A DNA stretch of 57,056 nucleotides from Clostridiales bacterium UBA4706 (GCA_002404605.1 DHKA01000080.1:1-57056), one strand, 5' to 3'; shown: positions 41,417 through 50,166, counted from the first letter of the stretch. Numbers and translations are program-made. The notes: generated by a model not told the origin, from the letters alone.

Positions 41417-41443
41417 AGACGGAATTTTCCAACACACGGTTCA
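41417..41443 (-). promoter_or_regulatory. Candidate ECF-type promoter of the sigma/anti-sigma operon
   Basis: On the minus strand TGAACC (41443-41438), a 16-base spacer and CGTCT (41421-41417), about 44 bases before the sigma-factor ATG. It is close to the common ECF consensus GGAAC(C) ... CGTCT, suggesting autoregulation. Confidence 0.6.
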
Positions 41444-41534
41444 GTAATAGGCAAAAAAATTTTAAGATTTTTTGAACATTTTCATGTTACCACATTCTCC
41501 GCGCGGAATCCACCAGAAATTTTTAAAAAGGGGC

Positions 41535-41569
41535 TTGACAAAACCGTATGAGTATAGTAGTGTACTAAT
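41535..41569 (+). promoter_or_regulatory. Promoter/operator of the GntR-ABC operon
   Basis: TTGACA (41535-41540) is followed by AGTATAGTAGTGTACTAAT (41551-41569), which contains TAGTGTACTAA, resembling operators of YtrA-type GntR repressors. No -10 at ideal spacing is clear (TAGTGT at 17 bases). Overlap of operator and promoter suggests self-repression. Confidence 0.45.
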
Positions 41570-41603
41570 CGCTTAATACAGCAATACAGAAAGGAGGGCT
41601 GGC

Positions 41604-41975
41604 ATGGACTTTGCGATTCAAGGCTCGCGGCCGATCTGGCAGCAGCTCACCGAGCAGCTGGCGCGGCGGATCATCACGGGCGCGTATCCGCTCGGGTCGC
41701 GGTTTCCGGCGGTGCGGGAGCTGGCGGCGGAGGCGGGCGTCAACCCGAACACGATGCAGCGCGCGATCACGCAGCTTGAAACGCTCGGCCTCGTCACAAC
41801 GAACCGGACGCTTGGCCGCACCGTGACGGAAAACGCCGAGGCGCTCGAGGAGATGCGGCGGCGGCTGGCCGTGGAGTGTACGGAAAACTTTTTCAAGGAA
41901 ATGGGAGCGCTGGGCTATTCCCGCGGCGAGGCTGCGGACATGGCGCAGGCGGAAAGGGAAAAGAATGATGAATGA
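41604..41975 (+). CDS. GntR-family regulator (YtrA type)
   Basis: A 123-residue short GntR regulator with no effector domain, as in YtrA. The winged helix covers residues 1-75: IWQQLTEQLARRIITGAYPL, GSRFPAVRELAAEAGVNPN, TMQRAITQLETLGLV. The remaining 48 residues form dimer helices. AAAGGAGGG precedes the ATG at 41604. The stop overlaps the start of the ABC ATPase gene by 11 bases. YtrA-type regulators usually repress the ABC transporter encoded with them and respond to cell-envelope or lipid II-acting agents; that sensing is family knowledge. Confidence 0.92.
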   Translation: MDFAIQGSRPIWQQLTEQLARRIITGAYPLGSRFPAVRELAAEAGVNPNTMQRAITQLETLGLVTTNRTLGRTVTENAEALEEMRRRLAVECTENFFKEMGALGYSRGEAADMAQAEREKNDE

Positions 41976-42705
41976 AGAACTGGTAAAATGCACCGGGTTG
42001 TGCCGGAGCTTTGAAGCGGTGCAGGCGCTGCGCGGCGTTGATCTGAGCCTTACATCCGGCAAGATCGTCGGCCTTCTCGGGCCGAACGGCTCGGGTAAAA
42101 CGACGCTTATTAAGATCCTCAACGGCCTTCTTCAGCCGACGGCGGGTGAGGCGCGCGTTGCGGGCTTCCTGCCCGGCGTGGAGACGAAGGCGATCACGAG
42201 CTACCTGCCCGACCGGGGCTATTTCCCCGACTGGATGCGCGTCAGCGATATGATCGATATGTTCTCGGACTTCTATGCCGACTTTGACCGCACCAAGGCG
42301 GAGGAAATGTGCCGCGTGCTCGGTCTGGAAGCGGACGGCAAGATCAAAACGCTCTCGAAAGGCACGCGCGAAAAGATGCAGCTCATGCTCGTCATGTCCC
42401 GCCGCGCGCGGCTCTATCTGCTCGACGAGCCGATCGCGGGCGTCGATCCGGCGGCGCGCGAGTTTATTCTGCGCACGATCCTAACGAATTATAACGAAAA
42501 CGGTACGGTGCTCATTTCGACGCACCTGATCCTCGATGTGGAGCAGGTGCTCGACGAGGCGGTGTTCCTCCAGCAGGGACAGGTCGTTCTGCACGAGAGC
42601 ACCGACAGCATCCGCGAGCGCACCGGCGGCAGCGTGGATGAGCTGTTCCGCAACATGTTCCGCGCTCCGGTCATGGGGAATGGAGGGGAATACAATGCTC
42701 GGTAA
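41965..42705 (+). CDS. ABC transporter ATP-binding protein
   Basis: A 246-residue ATPase. Walker A is GLLGPNGSGKTTLIK (residues about 36-50), the signature is TLSKGTREKMQL (a degenerate LSGGQ, common in this subfamily), Walker B is LYLLDEPIAGVD, and the switch His is in STHLILD. It starts by overlapping the GntR gene and ends by overlapping the permease gene. The trio resembles YtrA-YtrB-YtrC-type systems, suggesting export or envelope stress resistance. The substrate is unknown. Confidence 0.93.
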   Translation: MMNEELVKCTGLCRSFEAVQALRGVDLSLTSGKIVGLLGPNGSGKTTLIKILNGLLQPTAGEARVAGFLPGVETKAITSYLPDRGYFPDWMRVSDMIDMFSDFYADFDRTKAEEMCRVLGLEADGKIKTLSKGTREKMQLMLVMSRRARLYLLDEPIAGVDPAAREFILRTILTNYNENGTVLISTHLILDVEQVLDEAVFLQQGQVVLHESTDSIRERTGGSVDELFRNMFRAPVMGNGGEYNAR

Positions 42706-43549
42706 ACTGATGAAATACGATCTGCGCTCCGGTATCCGCACGTTTTCGCTGATCTGGATCGGCCTGGCGCTGCTCGGCGCGATCAACGGCCTTACGATCC
42801 GCTTCGTGCTCGCGGGTGATACTCAGAGTGGGCTTGTGAGCTTTGTTTTCGGTGTCCTGCCGATGATCCTTCTCGTGGCGCTCTATGTGGCAATGGGCAT
42901 TTTTGTCCTCGTTTTTATCATCGACCGGTTTTATAAGGGACTTCTCGGCAACGAGGGCTATCTCATGTTCACGCTGCCCGTGACAAGCGCGGCGCACATC
43001 GCCTCCAAAGCGCTCACAAGCATGATCTTCTCTGTGGCGAGCGCCATTGTCGCGCTGCTGAGCGGCGTCCTTTTGATGGCGGTGCTCGCACCGCTCAACT
43101 TTGGCGACGTTGCGCAGGCGCTCCAGGAGATGAGCCGCTATCTGCGCGTCAATCCGCTGCCCGCCGGGACAGGCTGGGTCGTTGCGGAGTTCATCGTGTA
43201 CACGCTCATCGCGGCGGCGGTTTCGATCCTGCAAATTTACACCGCCATCTCGATCGGTCATCTCGGCAAGAAGAACCGCGGCTGGCTCGCACTGCTGGCC
43301 TACATCGGCATCAGCATCGCGGTGAGCGTTCTCACAAGAGCGTGTATGTCGGTATTCTTCCCGTCCGGCTCCTTCGCCGAGATGCTTCTCGGCTGGCAGG
43401 TCACGGTGGACAGCACCGGCTGGCGCACGCAGGGCGTCGGCATGACAGCCTCCACGCTCGGCATCGGCATCGGTCTGGAGCTTCTCAAGGGCACGGGCTT
43501 CTTCTTCGCCACCCGCGCCATTCTCGATAAACGACTCAATCTCGAATAA
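42695..43549 (+). CDS. ABC transporter permease
   Basis: A 284-residue membrane protein with about six helices (for example LIWIGLALLGAINGLTI, GVLPMILLVALYVAMGIFVL, FIVYTLIAAAVSILQIYTA). It has the short N-terminal MLGKLMKYDLRSGIRTF typical of ABC-2-type permeases paired with YtrB-like ATPases. The ATG at 42695 has GGAGGGG upstream and lies 11 bases inside the ATPase gene. It forms the channel of the GntR-controlled transporter. A terminator follows. Confidence 0.88.
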   Translation: MLGKLMKYDLRSGIRTFSLIWIGLALLGAINGLTIRFVLAGDTQSGLVSFVFGVLPMILLVALYVAMGIFVLVFIIDRFYKGLLGNEGYLMFTLPVTSAAHIASKALTSMIFSVASAIVALLSGVLLMAVLAPLNFGDVAQALQEMSRYLRVNPLPAGTGWVVAEFIVYTLIAAAVSILQIYTAISIGHLGKKNRGWLALLAYIGISIAVSVLTRACMSVFFPSGSFAEMLLGWQVTVDSTGWRTQGVGMTASTLGIGIGLELLKGTGFFFATRAILDKRLNLE

Positions 43550-43558
43550 GAAAACGAT

Positions 43559-43592
43559 CCCGCCCGGAAAATATCCGGGCGGGAAATTTTAT
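43559..43592 (+). terminator. Terminator after ABC permease
   Basis: CCCGCCCGGA / TCCGGGCGGG, 10-bp stem with a five-base loop, followed by AAATTTTAT, just past the permease stop. Confidence 0.75.
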
Positions 43593-43695
43593 GCGCGGAA
43601 GAACAGAAAATATCGAAATGCCCGTTGTATTCCGATAGGATGGATGATATATTTTATATATCCGACAAACTTTGCGGGATTGTGAGGAGAGAAGT

Positions 43696-44631
43696 ATGTG
43701 GAAATGTCCGTTTTGCGGAAGCGATAACCTGGACGACGGCAAATTCTGCGCCGGCTGCGGGAGCCGGAGACCCGCCGAAGCTCCGCGGCCCGGCGCGGGC
43801 GCACCATCGGGAACGGCTTCCGGTCAGTCCGGCGCGGCGTATGCGCCGCCGCAGCAAACCCCTCCGGCGAAAAATGATACGGTCAAAAAGATCGTGATCA
43901 TCGCGGCGGCGGTCATTGCGCTGGTGACGATCGTTGTGTTCTTCGTCCACAGCTGGAAACCGGCGACGTGCGTGAGACCGGCGACCTGTTCCATCTGCGG
44001 AAAGACGCAAGGCGCGGCGCTCGGTCATAAATGGACGGCGGCTACCTGTACCGAGCCGGAGACGTGTTCCCGCTGCGGCGAGACGGACGGCGCGGCGCTC
44101 GGCCACAAATGGCGGGACGCCACCTGCACCGAGCCGAAAACGTGCCGCCGCTGCGGTGCGACGGAAGGCCGCGCGGCCGGACACACATGGGCAGACGCCA
44201 CCTACGACGCGCCGAAAACATGCCTTGTATGCGGCGAGCAGGCGGGGCTGCCGCGGGGGTTCATCGGCGAGCTTTACGGCACGTGGAGCGACGTTTCCCT
44301 CTCGCTGGACAATCAGACCTGTTACCCATTCGTGCTTTCCACGCCGGTCAAAGACTGCTTCCGGCTGAAAATGGATCTGAAGCTGGAGGATATTCAAGGC
44401 AGCCCCTACGGGGCATGGAACCTCTACATCCGCGATCTGAACGGGAACTGGACGAAAGCGAAACAGTTTACGGTCGATAAAAGCGCGGACGGTCAATTCG
44501 TTACCTACGAATTTGAATTCAGCACGCCGAAGTCCTTCACGGCGATCGTACCGATGGTGGACAAAAACAGCGTATACTTCCAGATGCTCTATTACGTCGA
44601 TTTCTACGACGTACAGGTGCTCGAAGAATGA
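43696..44631 (+). CDS. Zinc-ribbon, membrane-anchored Cys-repeat protein
   Basis: A 311-residue protein. It starts with a zinc ribbon, CPFCGSDNLDDGKFCAGCG (residues 4-22), then a Pro/Ala linker, one membrane helix (about residues 56-76, IVIIAAAVIALVTIVVFFVH), then four tandem repeats of about 25 residues. A repeat unit reads ATCTEPETCSRCGETDGAAL with GHKW as the link, each with a CxxC pair. The final 120 residues form an uncharacterised strand-rich domain. The ATG at 43696 has GAGGAGAG upstream. The repeats would lie outside the cell. Function unknown. Confidence 0.85.
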   Translation: MWKCPFCGSDNLDDGKFCAGCGSRRPAEAPRPGAGAPSGTASGQSGAAYAPPQQTPPAKNDTVKKIVIIAAAVIALVTIVVFFVHSWKPATCVRPATCSICGKTQGAALGHKWTAATCTEPETCSRCGETDGAALGHKWRDATCTEPKTCRRCGATEGRAAGHTWADATYDAPKTCLVCGEQAGLPRGFIGELYGTWSDVSLSLDNQTCYPFVLSTPVKDCFRLKMDLKLEDIQGSPYGAWNLYIRDLNGNWTKAKQFTVDKSADGQFVTYEFEFSTPKSFTAIVPMVDKNSVYFQMLYYVDFYDVQVLEE

Positions 44632-44637
44632 CATAAA

Positions 44638-44685
44638 AAACCCAACCCCGCCGGAACCAAACATCCGGCGGGGTTGGGTTTTTGT
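44638..44685. terminator. Bidirectional terminator
   Basis: AAACCCAACCCCGCCGGA / TCCGGCGGGGTTGGGTTT, an 18-bp stem with T-tracts on both strands, between the convergent zinc-ribbon and argR genes. Confidence 0.92.
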
Positions 44686-44701
44686 ATCTGTTTTTAGCTT
44701 G

Positions 44702-45160
44702 TTAGCCCATGAACAGGCTGCGTCCCTCGCGGGCGAGCGTTTCGGCGGCGGCGTTGTCGCGCATGGCGAGAAACACCGTGTCGTTGCCGGAAAGCGAGCC
44801 GACGAGCCCAGGCAAGGGGGCGATGCCGTCAATGGCGGTACACACCGCGGGGGCGAGCCCTGGCAGCGTTTTGATGATGACGAGATTCTGGCAGGCATAA
44901 ACGCCCGTCACGGTCTGGCGGAGATTTTCCTTGAGCCGCTGGCTCATCCCCTGCGTGGGAGCACTCTCCGCCACGGCGTACCGGCTGCTGCCGTCTGCGC
45001 CGCGCTGCTTGATGAGGCGAAGCTCCCGGATATCGCGCGAGAGTGTGGCCTGCGTTGCCGTGATGCCGCATTTTTTCAACTCGTCCATAAGCTGATTCTG
45101 CGTTTCGATGCTCTGCTCCGAAACGATTCGGAGAATGGTGCCCTGTCTTCCGGATTTCAT
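44702..45160 (-). CDS. argR: Arginine repressor ArgR/AhrC
   Basis: A 152-residue arginine-sensing regulator. The N-terminal winged helix contains GITATQATLSRDIRELRLIK, the ArgR recognition helix, and the C-terminal hexamer domain carries GTIAG-like PLPGLVGSLSGNDTVFLAMRD, which binds L-arginine. The ATG at 45160 overlaps the AraC gene stop as ATGA. It is the last gene of the arginine deiminase operon, unusual since argR is more often next to recN; it probably feeds back on the operon. Candidate ArgR boxes lie upstream of arcA. Confidence 0.95.
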   Translation of the reverse strand: MKSGRQGTILRIVSEQSIETQNQLMDELKKCGITATQATLSRDIRELRLIKQRGADGSSRYAVAESAPTQGMSQRLKENLRQTVTGVYACQNLVIIKTLPGLAPAVCTAIDGIAPLPGLVGSLSGNDTVFLAMRDNAAAETLAREGRSLFMG

Positions 45161-46497
45161 TCTGTCGTCTCCTTTGCGGTTTCCGGCGCCCGGACGGGCA
45201 CCGTGCGGCGACGCGCGCCGCGGCCCTTGCCGTGTGCTTCGCTGCCGTCTGTGCGCTGTAACGTTATGCGGTCGCGGAACTCCGTCGGCGTCATTTCCTT
45301 GAAGCGGTAGAAATTCATGTTGAACGTTTTGATGTTGCTGTAGCCGACGGCGACGGCAACGTCGATCACGAGATAGTCCGTGGATACGAGCATTTCGCAC
45401 GCCTTGTTGATGCGTGTGGAGTTGAGCAGCGTATCGAAATTCATCTCGTTATAATAGAGAAGCAGACGGTTCATTTCCGGCACCGACACGCCGAATTCGG
45501 CGGCGACGCTCGCGGCGGTGAGCCGTTCGGTCTCGTAATTTTTGTAGATATAGTCCGTCAGCGCAAAGGCGATCGCCTTGTCGGAGATGTTGTACTTGGT
45601 GACGGCTTTGGAGTAGATCTTTCGGTACTGCATCGGCGTGATGCCGACGCGCTGGGCAAAGTGCTTGGACACGTGCGAGGCGTCCACGAAGCCGCAGAGC
45701 CCCGCGATCTCGTCGAGCGTGAGATCGGTATAGATGAGATAGTCCGACGCTTTCTCTACGCGGATGCTGCTCAGGAGCTTGGAAAACGTCGTGCCGGTCA
45801 TGCCGGCGATCTGCTTGGAGAGCGCCGATTCCGAAAGGAAAAACGCCTCCGCGACCTGTGAGAGCGTGAGCTTTTCCGCGGAATGGGCATAAATGTAGCT
45901 CAAAACGGACTGGTCCTTGACGGTCTCCTCCCGTCCGGAGTCCAGCTCGCCGCGGTGCGACATGATGTACCGGCGGTAAACGATCATCAGCTCAATGAGC
46001 TTATTGACCGTATAGAGCTGCGAAAACGGCTTGTCCGGCGGCTTGACACGTGTGGATTCCACGCCGAGCTCCACCTTGAGATCTTCCATGATGCCGTCCA
46101 CATACTCCGCCTGTACGCTGTCGAGATACGCGACCGGCTCCACGGTGAGAAAGCGCAGAGGCTCGGCGGAAACGTCGCCCGCGCCGAGGACGCCCTTGAA
46201 TACGGAGTTGAGATAGGAATAGTCGTAAATGACCTTGATGAACTGGAGCGTTTCCGTCACTTCCACCGTGTCGGTGATCTTCCACGGCGTGATAGCAACG
46301 AGCGTGTTGGGCTGGAGGACGTACTCCTCGCCGTCGATGACGAGCTTGCCGCGACCGCGCTTTACGTAAAGGAAGCGCGCCGCCTGATGGATGATCGCGC
46401 GGGTGGGTTTGTCGATCGCCTCGTAATCGAACGAGCAGATCACGGCGGGGTCGGACGCGGAGGCGCGGGCGTCCTGGAGCATGGCGCGTCTGGGCAT
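45157..46497 (-). CDS. AraC-family regulator with two DNA-binding domains
   Basis: A 446-residue regulator. The N-terminal part is a cupin-like sensor (RFLYVKRGRGKLVIDGEEYV, LQPNTLVAITPW). Two complete AraC HTH domains then follow in tandem. The first spans about residues 200-297 (KLTLSQVAEAFFLSESALSK; LTLDEIAGLCGFVDASHVSK; ITPMQYRKIY). The second spans about 310-415 (LTAASVAAEFGVSVPEMNRL; VAVAVGYSNIKTFNMNFYRF; MTPTEFRDRI). Typical AraC proteins have one. A basic tail ends the protein. ATG 46497 is favoured over GTG 46506 for spacing. It lies in the arginine deiminase operon and is presumably its activator; its ligand is unknown. Confidence 0.9.
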   Translation of the reverse strand: MPRRAMLQDARASASDPAVICSFDYEAIDKPTRAIIHQAARFLYVKRGRGKLVIDGEEYVLQPNTLVAITPWKITDTVEVTETLQFIKVIYDYSYLNSVFKGVLGAGDVSAEPLRFLTVEPVAYLDSVQAEYVDGIMEDLKVELGVESTRVKPPDKPFSQLYTVNKLIELMIVYRRYIMSHRGELDSGREETVKDQSVLSYIYAHSAEKLTLSQVAEAFFLSESALSKQIAGMTGTTFSKLLSSIRVEKASDYLIYTDLTLDEIAGLCGFVDASHVSKHFAQRVGITPMQYRKIYSKAVTKYNISDKAIAFALTDYIYKNYETERLTAASVAAEFGVSVPEMNRLLLYYNEMNFDTLLNSTRINKACEMLVSTDYLVIDVAVAVGYSNIKTFNMNFYRFKEMTPTEFRDRITLQRTDGSEAHGKGRGARRRTVPVRAPETAKETTE

Positions 46498-46546
46498 GGT
46501 CTGCACCGTCCTTTTCCGAAAAAATGGGGGCCGCGGGCAATCTAAT

Positions 46547-46583
46547 AATACCGGATGTGCGCATTGCGCACACCCGGTATTTT
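46547..46583. terminator. Stem-loop between arcD-like gene and AraC gene
   Basis: AATACCGGATGTGCGC / GCGCACACCCGGTATT with one mismatch. It has only a short T-tract, so the AraC and argR genes may be partly uncoupled from the upstream enzyme genes. Confidence 0.65.
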
Positions 46584-46616
46584 ACCATTAAATCAGGCGA
46601 TAACTCAAGCGGAAAT

Positions 46617-48074
46617 TCAGCTCAGTACCGCCATCGCGATCGTCAGAACGACGCCGACGATAACGAACAGGGCAACGAGGAGCTTCCACGCCCACTTCAG
46701 CCAGCTCTCGTAGGGGACGCGCGCCAGCGCAAGACCGCCCATGATGAAGCCGCAGGTCGGGGTGAAGAGGTTGACGAAGCCGTTGGCGGCAACGTTGATC
46801 ATGATGGAGGTCTCTACGCTCCAGCCCATGCCGGCGACGATCGGGGAGACGATCGGGGCGGACAGACCGGCGAGACCGGAGGAGCTGGGAACAAGGAAGC
46901 TGAGACCGACGTGCAGAATGTAGTCGAGCAGACCGAACACACCGGCGGAAACACCGGACTGGCTGAGCGCGGTGACAGAGGCTTCGACCAGCCAGGTGCC
47001 GAGACCGGTGGTGGCCATAATAACGCTGGTGGCGCGGGCCATGCCGATGACGAGGTTGACGGAGACCATGTCGCCGAAGCCGGAAGCGATGAGCTTCATG
47101 AGCTGACCCTTGTCCTCCAGACCGACGATGCCGATGATGATGCCCATGAGCAGGAACCACGTAGCGGCGTCATAGAACCACCAGTCGCCGAAGCCGCAGC
47201 CGGTGAGCCACGCGGTGGTGTGGGAGAAGAAGCCGTAAGCACCGGCGTCTTCGTAGCCGACGAATTCGCCCCAGGGAATGAAGCCGAGGATCATCACGAC
47301 GAAGCTGAGACCGAACAGCCACAGCACGGCCTTCTGACGACCGGTGAGCTTCGCGTTGGCAACATCCGCTCCGCCGTAGGCCTGCTGGCACTCTTCAAGC
47401 TGCGCGGCAGTGAGGATGGAGCCCTTGTTGGCGCGGACCTTCTTCGCATACGCGGTGACGAAGAGAGCGGAGAGAACGTAAGTAAGGAGCCAGAGAATGA
47501 TGCCGATGACATAGGTGGTGCCCATGTTCACCGTGACGCCGACGTCGGTAGCCGCGGCGACGGCAGCGCCGGTCGCAAACGGGTTGATGGTGGAGCCGAG
47601 AACGCCGGAGCCGGCGCCGAGCAGCACGGTGGCCGCGCCGACGATCGGGTCAAAGCCGGCGGCCATCATCGTGGCAGCGAGCAGAATGTAGAAGCCGACG
47701 GTCTCTTCGCCCATGCCGTAGGTCGTGCCGCCGATGGAGAACACGAACATGAGGACCCAGATGAGCACGAGCTCTTTGCCGTGCAGCTTGCGGACGAGCG
47801 TGTGGATGCCGGTCTCGAGAGCGCCGGTGGCGTTCACGATGGCGAGGAACGCGCCGAGACAGAACACGAACGTGATAACGTCGGCTGCGTCTGCCCAGCC
47901 GTTGACGGGAGCCATGAAGATATCGCTGGAGGTGGCGCCGACGACTTCGGCGATCTCGCCGTCCTCACCGGTGTAGGTCTTGCCCGCTGCGATCCACGTG
48001 GCGATCGACACGAGGAGAAGAACGGCGAGCAGGATCGCAAATGTGCTAATGGATCTCTTGGTCTTCTTAGACAT
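46617..48074 (-). CDS. YfcC-family transporter, probable arginine/ornithine antiporter
   Basis: A 485-residue integral membrane protein with about twelve helices, YfcC family (related to DcuC and ArsB/NhaD-type carriers). Visible are FVFSIGGTTYGMGEETVGFY, GAGSGVLGSTINPFATG, SFLVPSSSGLAGLSAPI and NLFTPTCGFIMGGLALARV, the paired re-entrant loops of the family. It lies between the carbamate kinase and regulator genes in the arginine deiminase operon, the place of arcD, and probably exchanges arginine for ornithine. The substrate is inferred from context. It is not of the classic APC-type ArcD. Confidence 0.87.
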   Translation of the reverse strand: MSKKTKRSISTFAILLAVLLLVSIATWIAAGKTYTGEDGEIAEVVGATSSDIFMAPVNGWADAADVITFVFCLGAFLAIVNATGALETGIHTLVRKLHGKELVLIWVLMFVFSIGGTTYGMGEETVGFYILLAATMMAAGFDPIVGAATVLLGAGSGVLGSTINPFATGAAVAAATDVGVTVNMGTTYVIGIILWLLTYVLSALFVTAYAKKVRANKGSILTAAQLEECQQAYGGADVANAKLTGRQKAVLWLFGLSFVVMILGFIPWGEFVGYEDAGAYGFFSHTTAWLTGCGFGDWWFYDAATWFLLMGIIIGIVGLEDKGQLMKLIASGFGDMVSVNLVIGMARATSVIMATTGLGTWLVEASVTALSQSGVSAGVFGLLDYILHVGLSFLVPSSSGLAGLSAPIVSPIVAGMGWSVETSIMINVAANGFVNLFTPTCGFIMGGLALARVPYESWLKWAWKLLVALFVIVGVVLTIAMAVLS

Positions 48075-48152
48075 GATTTGAACCCCTCTCTTAAAATTTT
48101 GTTCGGACTTCGCTGGAATCGGAGATCGATGCGAAACGGGACAAAAATTTGC

Positions 48153-49091
48153 TTACCGGGTAATGACCGTGCCGGTCTTGCCTTCGAGAGCGTCGGCGGC
48201 GCGGGCCAGGGAAGTGATGAGCGCGGTTCCGCCATGGTCGTTGTTCTTCACAAACTCCATGCAGGACTCGACCTTCGGCAGCATGCTTCCGGGGGCGAAC
48301 TGGCCTTCGGCGATATACTTCTCGCACTCGGCGATCGTCATGGAGGAGAGCTCCTTCTGGTCGTGCTTATTGTAGTTGACGCACACGGCGTCCACAGCGG
48401 TGAGGATGATGAGACGGTCGGCACGCACGTCCTGCGCGAGCAGGGAGCTGGCGCGGTCCTTGTCGATGACGGCTGCGACGCCGCGCAGACCCTCTTCGGT
48501 CTCAACGACGGGGATGCCGCCGCCGCCGACGGTGATGACGATGTCACCGGCGCGCACGAGCTGATCGACAACGTTCAGCTCCACGATGCGCTTGGGGATC
48601 GGGGAAGGGACGACACGGCGGTAGCCGCGTCCGGCGTCCTCGACGAAGATGAAGCCCTTCTCCTCGGCGATCTTCTCGGCCTCTTCTTTTGCATAGAAGC
48701 TGCCGACGGGCTTCGTCGGGTGCCGGAAGCCGGGGTCCTTCTCGTCAACGACGACCTGCGTCACAACGGTGGCGCATTCCTTCTCGATGCCGCGGCTCTT
48801 CAGCTCCTGCTGAATGGCCTGCTGCAGATGGTAGCCGATATAGCCCTGCGTCATGGCGCCGCACTCGGGGAACGGCATGAACGGCGTTCCGCCGCCCTTG
48901 TTGGCGGAGAACTCCATCGCCAGGTTAATCATGCCGACCTGCGGGCCGTTGCCGTGGCCGATGATGACTTCGTAGCCCTTCTCGACGAGATCGACGATCG
49001 GGCGGGCGGTGCTGCGGACAAGCTCGAGCTGCTGCTCGGGGGTCTTGCCAAGAGCATTTCCTCCGAGAGCGACAACAATTCTTTCAGCCAT
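48153..49091 (-). CDS. arcC: Carbamate kinase
   Basis: Carbamate kinase makes ATP from carbamoyl phosphate and ADP, the energy-yielding step of arginine deiminase fermentation. Full length (312 residues). Key parts are the opening RIVVALGGNALGKTPEQQ, VIGHGNGPQVG near residue 50, AGDIVITVGGGGIPV near 185, and LILTAVDAVCVNYNKHDQ. GGAATAG-type ribosome site upstream. It starts 12 bases after the ornithine carbamoyltransferase gene. Confidence 0.96.
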   Translation of the reverse strand: MAERIVVALGGNALGKTPEQQLELVRSTARPIVDLVEKGYEVIIGHGNGPQVGMINLAMEFSANKGGGTPFMPFPECGAMTQGYIGYHLQQAIQQELKSRGIEKECATVVTQVVVDEKDPGFRHPTKPVGSFYAKEEAEKIAEEKGFIFVEDAGRGYRRVVPSPIPKRIVELNVVDQLVRAGDIVITVGGGGIPVVETEEGLRGVAAVIDKDRASSLLAQDVRADRLIILTAVDAVCVNYNKHDQKELSSMTIAECEKYIAEGQFAPGSMLPKVESCMEFVKNNDHGGTALITSLARAADALEGKTGTVITR

Positions 49092-49103
49092 TGTTTCTAT
49101 TCC

Positions 49104-50096
49104 TTACTTCAGCGTGGCGTACATCACAGCCTTGATGGTGTGCATACGGTTTTCGGCTTCCTGGAACTGGCGGGCCTGGTGACCGAGGAACACGTCGTCG
49201 GTGACTTCCATCGCCTCGAGACCGAACTTCTGGTAGATATCCTCACCCACGGTCGTCTCGCGGTCGTGGAAGGAGGGCAGACAGTGCTCAAAGATCGCGG
49301 TGGGCTTCGCCATGGCCATGACTTCCTTGTTGACCTGGTAGGGACGAAGCAGCTTGATGCGCTTCTCCCAGAGCTCGGCGGGTTCGCCCATGGACAGCCA
49401 AATGTCGGTGTAGAGAACATCGCAGTCTTTCGCGCCCTGCGCGACGTCGTCGGTGAACTCGAGCACCGCGCCGGTCTCGGCGGCGACGGCCTGGCACTTT
49501 TCGATCAGCCACTGCTCAGGCATGAGCTCCTTCGGGCCGCAGGCGCAGAAGTGCATGCCGAGCTTCGCGCTGACGACCATGAGGGAGTTGGCAACGTTAT
49601 TGCGGGCGTCGCCGAAGAAGGTGAGCTTGCGGCCGCGCATGTCGCCGAACTCTTCGCGGGCGGTCATGATGTCGGCGAGCATCTGCGTGGGATGGAACTG
49701 GTCGGTTAGGCCGTTCCACACGGGAACGCCGGAGTACTTCGCAAGATCTTCCACGACGGACTGCTTGAAGCCGCGGTACTCAATGCCGTCGAACATGCGG
49801 CCGAGGACCTTCGCGGTGTCGGCGAGAGATTCCTTCTTGCCCATCTGGGAGGAGCCGGAATCAAGGAACGTGACGCCCATGCCGAGATCGCGCGCGCCGA
49901 CTTCAAAGGCGCAGCGGGTGCGGGTGGAGGTCTTTTCGAAGAGCAGGACGATCTGCTTGTCGGAGAGCCACTTGTGCTCCACACCGTTGTTCTTCAGACG
50001 CTTGAACTCAACGGCGAGGTCGATGAGGTAATTGATTTCTTCCGGGGTGAAGTCAAGAAGAGTGAGAAAGCTCCTGCCGCGAATGTTGAGACCCAT
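49104..50096 (-). CDS. arcB: Ornithine carbamoyltransferase (catabolic)
   Basis: It splits citrulline with phosphate into ornithine and carbamoyl phosphate. At 330 residues it is typical. The carbamoyl-phosphate motif is EKTSTRTRCAFEV (about residues 54-66), then FLDSGSSQMGKKES near 80, the HPTQMLAD loop near 143, and the catalytic HCLPSFHD near 269, which lines the ornithine site. Sequence alone does not separate catabolic ArcB from biosynthetic ArgF; the operon position between arcA and arcC settles it. AGGAGGG lies before the ATG at 50096. Confidence 0.95.
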   Translation of the reverse strand: MGLNIRGRSFLTLLDFTPEEINYLIDLAVEFKRLKNNGVEHKWLSDKQIVLLFEKTSTRTRCAFEVGARDLGMGVTFLDSGSSQMGKKESLADTAKVLGRMFDGIEYRGFKQSVVEDLAKYSGVPVWNGLTDQFHPTQMLADIMTAREEFGDMRGRKLTFFGDARNNVANSLMVVSAKLGMHFCACGPKELMPEQWLIEKCQAVAAETGAVLEFTDDVAQGAKDCDVLYTDIWLSMGEPAELWEKRIKLLRPYQVNKEVMAMAKPTAIFEHCLPSFHDRETTVGEDIYQKFGLEAMEVTDDVFLGHQARQFQEAENRMHTIKAVMYATLK

Positions 50097-50166
50097 AATA
50101 ATTTACCCTCCTATAGGAAATGATTGTAATGTGTGTTATATGAATGGGTTTATTCGGTGAATGGAA

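Noticed and set aside
46524..49709. Plus-strand open frame of 1061 codons opposite the YfcC, arcC and arcB genes
   Set aside because: Antisense shadow crossing three well-identified genes; low-complexity Asp/Gly/His text.
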